Source: an uncultured Anaerococcus sp.
GTDB lineage: Bacteria > Bacillota > Clostridia > Tissierellales > Peptoniphilaceae
Length of the DNA stretch: 10,775 bases
NCBI RefSeq assembly: GCF_937934665.1
Contig: NZ_CALGYW010000125.1
Location: forward strand, 1-10,775
Direction of reading: 5' to 3'
This document shows positions 1 to 5,750 of the stretch, one piece after another. A program made the position numbers and the translations under genes. A model generated the notes under the pieces. It searched no databases, was not told where the DNA came from, and saw only the letters and a program-made list of their open reading frames with translations. Every line of letters begins with the position of its first letter. The stretch's first letter is position 1.

Positions 1-118
1 TTATAGAAGGCAGGGGCTTATCTATATCTAGCTTGTCATCTAAGATTGCATCTCTAATCTGATTTTTGATTTGTAAATATATCGGATCCTTACTCGAGTA
101 ATTTATTTTTATGTCCAT
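1..118 (-). CDS. GntR-family transcriptional regulator (YtrA-like), N-terminus only
   Basis: Translation from the ATG at 118 gives 39 residues before the window edge, starting MDIKINYSSKDPIYLQIKNQ and ending DKPLPSI. The DPIYLQIKNQIRDAI stretch followed by a PLPS(I) turn is the standard opening of a GntR winged-helix DNA-binding domain, especially the short YtrA-type regulators without a large ligand domain. Such proteins are cytoplasmic repressors that often control an ABC exporter encoded next to them and their own operon; that role is inferred here because the rest of the gene is missing. The start is supported by a GGAGG ribosome binding site at 123-127 and a good promoter just upstream. 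It lies downstream of the hydrogenase operon on the same strand but has its own promoter, so it is probably a separate unit. Confidence 0.82.
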   Translation of the reverse strand, partial: MDIKINYSSKDPIYLQIKNQIRDAILDDKLDIDKPLPSI

Positions 119-130
119 ATATCCTCCATC

Positions 131-166
131 TGTATATAGTGTATATTAACAGTCGTAGTTTGTCAA
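131..166 (-). promoter_or_regulatory. Promoter and likely autoregulatory operator of the GntR gene
   Basis: Read on the minus strand, a perfect TTGACA -35 box (161-166) is followed after 17 bases by TACACT (138-143), ahead of the ribosome binding site at 123-127. The -10 box lies inside a 21-base pseudo-palindrome (131-151) with TGT/ACA ends and an ATATA-GTG-TATAT core. GntR/YtrA regulators commonly bind such AT-rich palindromes over their own promoter. The promoter boxes are seen directly; the operator role is inferred. Confidence 0.7.
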
Positions 167-257
167 GACTTTTAGGAAATATTTGCGAATTGATTGCATC
201 TCTTTATCTTATCTTTTATTACATCTATCGACTCATAGGTCCTATCAACTTAATTGT

Positions 258-298
258 ATTACAAAAGGGCAAGCCAATGCTCGCCCTAACTTTGTAAT
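258..298 (-). terminator. Probable terminator of the hydrogenase operon
   Basis: On the minus strand an outer ATTACAA/TTGTAAT stem (292-298 with 258-264) encloses a 9-pair stem, AGGGCGAGC with GCTTGCCCT (one G-T pair), closed by the four-base loop ATTG. Only a short TTTT follows the GC-rich stem, so it is not a textbook terminator. It is the best candidate between the hydA stop and the GntR promoter. Confidence 0.5.
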
Positions 299-332
299 TC
301 TTATTAAGAAAATTTATAGGATTATTTTGCTC

Positions 333-371
333 GTCATAATTACCTCGGTAAATTTTACCATAAATTATGAC
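333..371. repeat. Nested perfect inverted repeat just past hydA
   Basis: GTCATAATT (333-341) pairs exactly with AATTATGAC (363-371). Inside it GGTAAA (347-352) pairs exactly with TTTACC (354-359) around a single T. No T run follows on either strand, so it is not an obvious intrinsic terminator. It could be a 3' end processing or stabilising structure on the hydrogenase mRNA. The pairing is seen directly; no function can be assigned. Confidence 0.55.
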
Positions 372-385
372 AAGTCTTCTCTATT

Positions 386-2122
386 TTAATATTTTGGCCT
401 TGCCTTGTAGGAAGTGTGGAGGAGTTCGTGGGCACGCTTACTACCTACTTCTCCCAAATATTCCTCGTAGAGTTTTTTGATTGATGGGTTTTCGTAAGAT
501 TTTCTAAAAGTTTTCTTTTCATCTATCGAATAAAGTCCGTCTGCCCTTTTCTTTAAGATACTAAGGTCTCCCTTGTGATAAGGCTGGCCTCCTCCACCTA
601 TACAACCACCTGGGCATGCCATTACTTCTATGGCATCAAATTTTTCTTCACCTGAGCGGATTTTTTCTAAGATTCTCCTGGTATTACCTAGACCGTTTAC
701 AACTCCTATATGGATATCTTTCCCATTAATATTTATTCTTGCTTTTTTAACTCCTCTTAGCCCTCTAAGTTCCTCATATTCTACCTTTTCAAGGCTTTCT
801 CCTGTAAGGGTGTCGTAGGCAGTCCTGATTGTAGCTTCTATTACCCCGCCACTTGCACCAAAAATTGTTCCACCGCCACTTGATTCTCCCATAGGATCAT
901 CAAAGTCGGATTTTTCTAGGTTGGCTAGGTCAAGACCTGCTTCTTTTATCATGGAAGCAAGTTCCCTGGTTGTAATTACTATATCTACATCGGAGATGCC
1001 TTCGTTATTTAGTTCATCCCTTTTTGCCTCATATTTTTTTGCTATGCAAGGCATGACTGACACTACCTTTATCTTTGCAGGATCCATACCAATTTTTTCT
1101 GCATAATAGGACTTGGCTATGGCCCCAAACATCTCATGTGGTGACTTGCAACTTGATGGTATATCCATGAGGTCAGAAAATTGATGTTCCATGAAGTTTA
1201 CCCAACCTGGACAACAGGAAGTAAGGATTGGCCTATTTTCATCTAGTCTTTCGATAAATTCATGGGCTTCTTCCATAATTGTTAAGTCTGCTGCAAAGTT
1301 TGTATCAAAAACCCTGTCAAAACCTAAATTTCTAAGGGCTGTTACCATCTGTCCTGTAACTAGAGAACCTGGTTCTAGATTAAATTCTTCACCAAGAGCT
1401 ACCCTTACAGCTGGAGCTACTTGGACTATTACCAGGTCATCATGGTCTTGCCTATGTAGGATTTTCCAAACTTCTGATACATTTGATTTTTCTGTCAGAG
1501 CTCCTGTTGGACACACTGCCAAGCACTGTCCGCAGAAGGTGCAGGTTGTATCAAACATTGGTCTGTTGAAGGTCGAACCTACATGGGTCATAAAACCACG
1601 GCCAATTTCAGCAAGAGCACCCACAGTTTGCACTTCGTTACACATATTCTCGCAGCGCCTGCAGAGGATGCACTTATTTGGATCTCTTACAAGAGAGTAG
1701 GAAGAATTGTCTATAGGTAGGTTTCTCTTTTCTCCTGGGTATTTTATCTCCCTAATATTTAGGTCAGCTGCTAGCTTTTGAAGCTGGCAATCTAAGTTTT
1801 TTGCACACTTAAGGCAGTCTGTTGGATGGTCTGATAGGATTAGTTCAACTACAGCCCTTCTTGCCCTGATTACCCTTTGACTATCCGTCCTTATTTCCAT
1901 TCCATCCTTAACAAAGGTAGCGCAAGCTGGGACTAACTTACCTTTTTTTATATCTTCCACTAGACAAACCCTACAAGATGCGAGTTTGTTTACAAAATTT
2001 ATACCAGATAAGTCCATATGGCAAAGGGTAGGAATTTTTATATTTAAAGCTTTAGCAGCTGTTAAAATTGTAGTTTTCTCCCTTACTTCTATTTCCATAT
2101 CATTTATTTTTAACTTAATCAT
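386..2122 (-). CDS. hydA: [FeFe]-hydrogenase catalytic subunit (HydA/HndD type)
   Basis: 578 residues, the usual length for HndD/HydA of multimeric NAD(P)-linked [FeFe]-hydrogenases. It catalyses reversible H2 formation in the cytoplasm. Domains in order: a [2Fe-2S] plant-type ferredoxin domain (C34, C50, C53, C67); the His-Cys3 [4Fe-4S] site (H99, C103, C106, C112); two [4Fe-4S] clusters (C151, C154, C157 and C161 are in one motif, C194, C197, C200 and C204 in the other); then the H-cluster domain. All three H-cluster motifs are intact: TSCCPGW (C303 as proton-transfer Cys, C304 as ligand), MPCIAKKYEA (C359) and MACPGGCIGGGGQP (C503, C507). The C-terminus includes the fused small-subunit segment. 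A GGAGGAG site precedes the ATG, which starts 8 bases after the hydB stop, so it is the last gene of the operon. The maturases HydE, HydF and HydG are not in the window. Confidence 0.95.
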   Translation of the reverse strand: MIKLKINDMEIEVREKTTILTAAKALNIKIPTLCHMDLSGINFVNKLASCRVCLVEDIKKGKLVPACATFVKDGMEIRTDSQRVIRARRAVVELILSDHPTDCLKCAKNLDCQLQKLAADLNIREIKYPGEKRNLPIDNSSYSLVRDPNKCILCRRCENMCNEVQTVGALAEIGRGFMTHVGSTFNRPMFDTTCTFCGQCLAVCPTGALTEKSNVSEVWKILHRQDHDDLVIVQVAPAVRVALGEEFNLEPGSLVTGQMVTALRNLGFDRVFDTNFAADLTIMEEAHEFIERLDENRPILTSCCPGWVNFMEHQFSDLMDIPSSCKSPHEMFGAIAKSYYAEKIGMDPAKIKVVSVMPCIAKKYEAKRDELNNEGISDVDIVITTRELASMIKEAGLDLANLEKSDFDDPMGESSGGGTIFGASGGVIEATIRTAYDTLTGESLEKVEYEELRGLRGVKKARININGKDIHIGVVNGLGNTRRILEKIRSGEEKFDAIEVMACPGGCIGGGGQPYHKGDLSILKKRADGLYSIDEKKTFRKSYENPSIKKLYEEYLGEVGSKRAHELLHTSYKARPKY

Positions 2123-2130
2123 CTCTCCTC

Positions 2131-3705
2131 CTAGCCTAAAACTATGGCGTCAACCGGGCAATTTTCCATGCAAGTGCCGCATTTTATGCAAACATCTTGC
2201 TTTATGAAGTGAACCTCCCTGGCCTTGCCATAGATAGCTCCTACTGGACAATTCTTGGCACACTTGGTGCAACCTATGCACTTATCTGTAATAGTGTAAT
2301 CTAAGAGATCTTTACACCTTTTAGCAGGACAGGTCTTATTATCACCTACATGGGCTAGGTATTCATCATAAAAATAGTTCATGGTTGATAGAACTGGATT
2401 TGGTGAGGCTTTACCCAGGCCACAAAGACTGGTTTCAGAAACAATTTCAGAAAGTTCTTTTAATTTATATAAGGTCTCCTCATTAGCCTTGCCAGATACA
2501 ATTAGGTCAAGCATTTCAAGGAGTCTTTTGTTTCCTATCCTACAAGGTGTGCACTTACCACAAGATTCATCCACAGAAAATTCTAGGAAAAACCTTGCCA
2601 TATCTACCATGCAATCGTCTTCGTCCATGACAACCATACCACCAGAACCCATGATTGATCCGATTTGCTTAAGAGATTCGAAATCACAACCGGTATCAAA
2701 AAGTGATTTTGGTATACAGCCACCTGATGGCCCACCAGTTTGGACAGCCTTGGCTTTTTTATCATTTTGGATTCCACAACCTATGTCGTAGACAATGGTA
2801 TTAATAGAGGTACCCATAGGCACTTCCACAAGGCCAGAGTTTTTAACCTTACCAACTAGGGCAAAAACCTTGGTTCCTGGTGATTTTTCTGTTCCATAAG
2901 CTCTAAAATAGTCCGCACCCTTTAAGATGATTTGAGCCACGTTAGCAAAAGTTTCTACGTTATTTATAACCGTAGGTTTGCCCCAAAGACCTTTAACTGT
3001 AGTTCTAAATTCCTTATTTCTTGGCATGCCACGTTTGCCCTCGATTGATTCCATAAGGGCTGTACCTTCTCCACAAACAAAGGCACCAGCTCCAAGTCTT
3101 AGGTCTATATCAAAGGAAAAGTCAGAACCCATGATATTTTCTCCTAGGAATTTATGCTCTTTGGCATCTTTTATAGCTTTACGAAGGGCCTTAACTGCCT
3201 TAGGATATTCTGCCCTAACATAGATAAAGCCTTGATTTGCCCCTACAGCTCTTGCACAAATTGCCATAGCTTCAAGGACTGCGTGGGGGTCATTTTCTAA
3301 AACTGACCTATCCATGAAGGCACCTGGATCGCCCTCATCAGCATTGCATATTATGTATTTAGTATCTGTATCTTGTTTGTAAGCAGTCTCCCACTTTATT
3401 CCTGCAGGAAAACCAGCCCCGCCCCTGCCTCTTAGGCCAGAGTTTGTAACAACCTTTATTATCTCTTCCCTAGACATTTCAAAAATAGCTTTTTCTAGGG
3501 CAAAGCACCCATCGCGTCCTATGTATTCTTCTATCGATGCTGGGTCAATTATGCCGCAATTTCTTAAAACTAGCCTAGTTTGATTTTTATAAAAATCTCC
3601 CTTAAGCCTAATATGATTGCCTTCCATTATATATTTATCCGGATCAAGCCTTGCTAATAGCTTATCAAAGCCTTCTTTTTTTATACTTTCAAGCTTCGAT
3701 TTCAT
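2131..3705 (-). CDS. hydB: NAD-linked hydrogenase flavoprotein subunit (HydB/HndC, NuoF-like)
   Basis: 524 residues. This subunit holds FMN and exchanges electrons with NAD(H) in HydABC/Hnd hydrogenases. Visible features: the FMN-binding loop GRGGAGFPAG (93-102), NADEGDPGAF (121-130), a dinucleotide-site motif GAGAFVCGEGTALMES (205-220), an SLBB-like segment with GGPSGG (324-329), the NuoF [4Fe-4S] ligands C382, C385, C388 and C428, and two C-terminal ferredoxin clusters (C476, C479, C482, C486 and C506, C509, C512, C516). Many homologues carry an extra N-terminal thioredoxin-like [2Fe-2S] domain of roughly 80-100 residues. It is absent here: the normal linker (YKNQTRLVLRNCGIIDP) begins at about residue 39, preceded only by a charged segment. 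The ATG at 3705 has a GGAGG site at 3712-3716 and overlaps the hydC end by 17 bases, which implies translational coupling. Confidence 0.93.
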   Translation of the reverse strand: MKSKLESIKKEGFDKLLARLDPDKYIMEGNHIRLKGDFYKNQTRLVLRNCGIIDPASIEEYIGRDGCFALEKAIFEMSREEIIKVVTNSGLRGRGGAGFPAGIKWETAYKQDTDTKYIICNADEGDPGAFMDRSVLENDPHAVLEAMAICARAVGANQGFIYVRAEYPKAVKALRKAIKDAKEHKFLGENIMGSDFSFDIDLRLGAGAFVCGEGTALMESIEGKRGMPRNKEFRTTVKGLWGKPTVINNVETFANVAQIILKGADYFRAYGTEKSPGTKVFALVGKVKNSGLVEVPMGTSINTIVYDIGCGIQNDKKAKAVQTGGPSGGCIPKSLFDTGCDFESLKQIGSIMGSGGMVVMDEDDCMVDMARFFLEFSVDESCGKCTPCRIGNKRLLEMLDLIVSGKANEETLYKLKELSEIVSETSLCGLGKASPNPVLSTMNYFYDEYLAHVGDNKTCPAKRCKDLLDYTITDKCIGCTKCAKNCPVGAIYGKAREVHFIKQDVCIKCGTCMENCPVDAIVLG

Positions 3706-4194
3706 CTCTTTCCTCCATAGCTTCCTTGATTATATCATCAACCATATTTTTATTGGTATTGCCAATATTTCTAGATGAGTCAATGCTTACCACAGGTGCA
3801 ATCCCGCATTCACCAATACACCTAGCTTCTGCAAGACTTATCTTGCCATCAGCTGTAGTTTCTCCTACCCTTATACCAAGCTTTTCTTCAAGACTAGCTA
3901 AAACCTTATCAGATCCTTTGACATAGCAAGCTGTACCCAGGCAAACACAAATCTCATGTTTTCCCTTGGGTATAAAAGAAAACTGAGAATAAAAACTTGC
4001 TACACCGTAGATTTCAGAAGAGTGAACTCCCATCCTTAGGGCCATAAGGTCGACTATTTCCTCTGGTATATAGGAAAAAATCTCCTGGGCCTTTTGTAAA
4101 TCGGCATGATAGCACCTTTTTTATCTTTATTATCTTCTAAGAAATCCAAAAACTCTTGGTACTTATCCTGATCTTTCTTTAAACAAAAACTCAT
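3689..4194 (-). pseudogene. hydC: HydC/HndA (NuoE-like) [2Fe-2S] hydrogenase subunit, interrupted by a frameshift
   Basis: The downstream frame (3689-4045, 118 residues from an internal ATG) contains the thioredoxin-like [2Fe-2S] domain with ligands C35 and C40 (CLGTAC) and C76 and C80 (CIGEC), plus the family segment SSEIYGVASFYSQF. The true start is upstream at 4194: its ATG has an AAGGAGGG site at 4198-4205 and begins MSFCLKKDQDKYQEFLDFLE, but this frame stops at 4054-4056 after 46 codons. Adding one T to the minus-strand ATTTAC run (plus 4098-4100) joins the frames as GAIMPILQKAQEIFSYIPEE, a very good match to the family, and gives a normal 168-residue protein. A one-base deletion or a sequence error is therefore likely. 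The internal ATG has no well-placed ribosome binding site. It is the first gene of the hydCBA operon and would pass electrons between the HydB and HydA sites. If the break is real, the N-terminal helical part is lost. Confidence 0.85.
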
Positions 4195-4247
4195 AAACCC
4201 TCCTTCCTTCAAAAGATTTACTTTTTATTTACTATCTTCTTATGTTC

Positions 4248-4276
4248 ACGATATCATTTTATGAAAACAATTTCAA
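4248..4276 (-). promoter_or_regulatory. Candidate hydrogenase operon promoter with palindrome over the -35 box
   Basis: On the minus strand TTGAAA (4271-4276) and TATCGT (4248-4253) are 17 bases apart, about 50 bases ahead of the hydC start. The -10 box is weak. The -35 box overlaps a perfect palindrome TGAAA-N4-TTTCA (4262-4275), which could be an operator. The sequence is not a recognisable Rex site. Confidence 0.4.
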
Positions 4277-4330
4277 TTAAATTAAGCTTATAATTTAAAC
4301 ATCGTTATATTTTTAACTAATCGTTTTCAT
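4261..4330. repeat. Spaced inverted repeat upstream of the hydrogenase operon
   Basis: ATGAAAACAATT (4261-4272) and AATCGTTTTCAT (4319-4330) are reverse complements with one mismatch, separated by 46 AT-rich bases. One arm covers the candidate -35 region and the other lies further upstream, an arrangement compatible with two operator half-sites or a looping regulator. The repeat is seen directly; its function is inferred. Confidence 0.45.
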
Positions 4331-4349
4331 AGATAGAATGGGCCATAAA

Positions 4350-4375
4350 AAATAGGACCCGAAGGTCCCCATTTT
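4350..4375 (-). terminator. Terminator of the M29 aminopeptidase gene, UUCG loop
   Basis: On the minus strand GGACC (4364-4368) and GGTCC (4355-4359) close a TTCG tetraloop in the extra-stable C(UUCG)G form. The hairpin is followed by ATTTTTTAT, and an A run lies on the other side. It sits 15-35 bases after the aminopeptidase stop, which is the expected place for an intrinsic terminator. Confidence 0.85.
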
Positions 4376-4389
4376 TCCTTTAATTTTTC

Positions 4390-5622
4390 TTAAAAAGCCC
4401 AGTTACCATCTTTAAAGATAGGATAAGCTTTTTCATCCTTATAACCTATGATTTCTAGGTCCTTATCTCCTACCATGAAATCTTCGTGGATTAGGGAGTC
4501 ATTTAGACCTACTGACTTAACTTCACTATCGTCAAGGTCTGCTCCGCCTTTGACACAGGTTGGATAAGCCTTACCTAGGGCAAAGTGACAGGAAGCATTT
4601 TCGTCAAAGAGGGTATTGTAAAATAGGATGTTTGAGTTTGAAATTGGGCTATCATAAGGCACTAGGGCAATTTCACCTAGGTTCTTTGAGCCTTGGTCAC
4701 TTTCTAACATCTTCTTTAGGGTATCTTTTCCTTCCTTGGCATCAAAATCTACTACCTTGCCATCTTTGAAGGTAAATTCAAAGTGGTTTATAACTACACC
4801 ATTATAAACAAGAGGTTTAGTAGCCACAAGTCTACCATCTACCCCGTCATATTGAGGAGCTGTGAAAACTTCTTCTGTTGGCATATTTGGAATAAATCTG
4901 TCGCCTTTTTCGTTTTTAGAACCAGCGGACATCCAGATATGGTCTTTTGGTAATTTTGCCTTAAGATCTGTACCATTTGCTGACTTGTAATGAACATAGT
5001 CAAACTGGTGACTGTTTAAAAACTCTGCCTTATCATCAAGGGTTTTTATATGATCTTCCCAATTCTTCTTAGTTTCTTCCCAAGATTCGCTAACCCTGCA
5101 AACATCAAGGATAACTTCCCAAAGCTTATCACAAGCAGCCTCACCCTTAAGGTCAGGAAATACTTTTTCTGCCCATTTAATAGATGGCACAGAGATTACA
5201 AGCCAGGACACGATGTCATTCATGGTATATTTTACAAAGTCTTTCATCTTTAAAGATCTAGCCTTAACAGCCTCAGAAATCTTTGTCTCATCAAGTCCCT
5301 TAAGTAGGTCCGGATCATCAGAAACAATAGAAATCCTATTAGACCTCTTCTCAGCTATTTGGTAGCGGTTTTTCTCCACAACCCAGTCAGGCACTTCGTT
5401 AAGTGTCTCTTGACTTTCATATTCATAAGCAAGTCTAGTAAGAGTATCATCAACCCAATTTATAGACACCTTACGAGCCCCTTTTTCGTAAGCTGCCTTG
5501 GTCATCAGACGAGCAAGCTCAGGCGACTCCACAGGTGAAGTAATCAAAACATCTTCATCTTTTCGTACATTAACACCAAACTCAACAGCAAGCTTGGCAA
5601 AATTTTCTATTCTTTTTTGCAT
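4390..5622 (-). CDS. M29-family aminopeptidase (AmpS/AmpII/PepS type)
   Basis: 410 residues, the normal length for thermophilic-aminopeptidase-type M29 enzymes, which are cytosolic dimers with two metal ions that remove N-terminal residues from peptides. The full ligand set is visible: E251 in the MPTEEVFTAP motif, E317 (GEIAL), H346 (ASCHFALG), Y353 (KAYP), and H379 and D381 (IHEDFMVG). Their spacing matches the known AmpS/AmpII ligand spacing. No signal peptide or membrane segment is present. The ATG is supported by a GGGAGG site at 5628-5633. The gene is a single transcription unit, divergent from pepF, with its own terminator. It probably completes breakdown of peptides produced by PepF. 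The exact residue preference cannot be read from the sequence. Confidence 0.92.
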   Translation of the reverse strand: MQKRIENFAKLAVEFGVNVRKDEDVLITSPVESPELARLMTKAAYEKGARKVSINWVDDTLTRLAYEYESQETLNEVPDWVVEKNRYQIAEKRSNRISIVSDDPDLLKGLDETKISEAVKARSLKMKDFVKYTMNDIVSWLVISVPSIKWAEKVFPDLKGEAACDKLWEVILDVCRVSESWEETKKNWEDHIKTLDDKAEFLNSHQFDYVHYKSANGTDLKAKLPKDHIWMSAGSKNEKGDRFIPNMPTEEVFTAPQYDGVDGRLVATKPLVYNGVVINHFEFTFKDGKVVDFDAKEGKDTLKKMLESDQGSKNLGEIALVPYDSPISNSNILFYNTLFDENASCHFALGKAYPTCVKGGADLDDSEVKSVGLNDSLIHEDFMVGDKDLEIIGYKDEKAYPIFKDGNWAF

Positions 5623-5627
5623 AAAAT

Positions 5628-5658
5628 CCTCCCAATTTAAATCATTTATTACATTATA
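5628..5658 (-). promoter_or_regulatory. -10 box and ribosome binding site of the M29 gene
   Basis: On the minus strand a consensus TATAAT lies at 5653-5658, with GGGAGG at 5628-5633 just ahead of the start codon. No good -35 box is visible at the expected distance. Confidence 0.5.
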
Positions 5659-5703
5659 CTCTTAATTTCACGCTGATAATCTTTTACTAAGGCTACAAAG
5701 TGA

Positions 5704-5745
5704 TATAATAATAAATAGTTAAACGTTTATTTAAGAATAGGAGAT
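5704..5745 (+). promoter_or_regulatory. pepF -10 box, small palindrome and ribosome binding site
   Basis: A consensus TATAAT (5704-5709) has only a poor -35 match upstream. The predicted leader contains the perfect 10-base palindrome TAAACGTTTA (5720-5729), and AGGAGA (5739-5744) precedes the ATG at 5751. The palindrome may be an operator, but it is short and could be chance. Confidence 0.5.
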
Positions 5746-5750
5746 AATCT

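Noticed and set aside
183..385. Plus-strand reading frame of 68 codons starting at TTG
   Set aside because: It runs through both hairpins downstream of hydA, starts with a rare codon and resembles no protein family; it looks like chance in AT-rich non-coding DNA.
1191..1700. Long plus-strand frame (169 codons) opposite hydA
   Set aside because: It lies wholly antisense to a fully conserved hydrogenase domain, and its composition (Ser/Thr/Pro-rich) is typical of a reverse-strand shadow.
2381..2791. Plus-strand frame (136 codons) opposite hydB
   Set aside because: Same reasoning: antisense to conserved NuoF sequence, with no ribosome binding site or recognisable domain.
4120..4133. Programmed -1 frameshift at the A-rich run in hydC
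   Set aside because: The run is T-AAA-AAA-G in frame, not a proper slippery heptamer, and shifting there would replace the conserved GAIMP residues; a missing T further downstream explains the alignment better.
4200..4330. Rex (redox-sensing repressor) site ahead of the hydrogenase operon
   Set aside because: No TTGTTAA-N4-TTAACAA-like or TTGTGAA-type palindrome is present; the palindrome seen has a different core.
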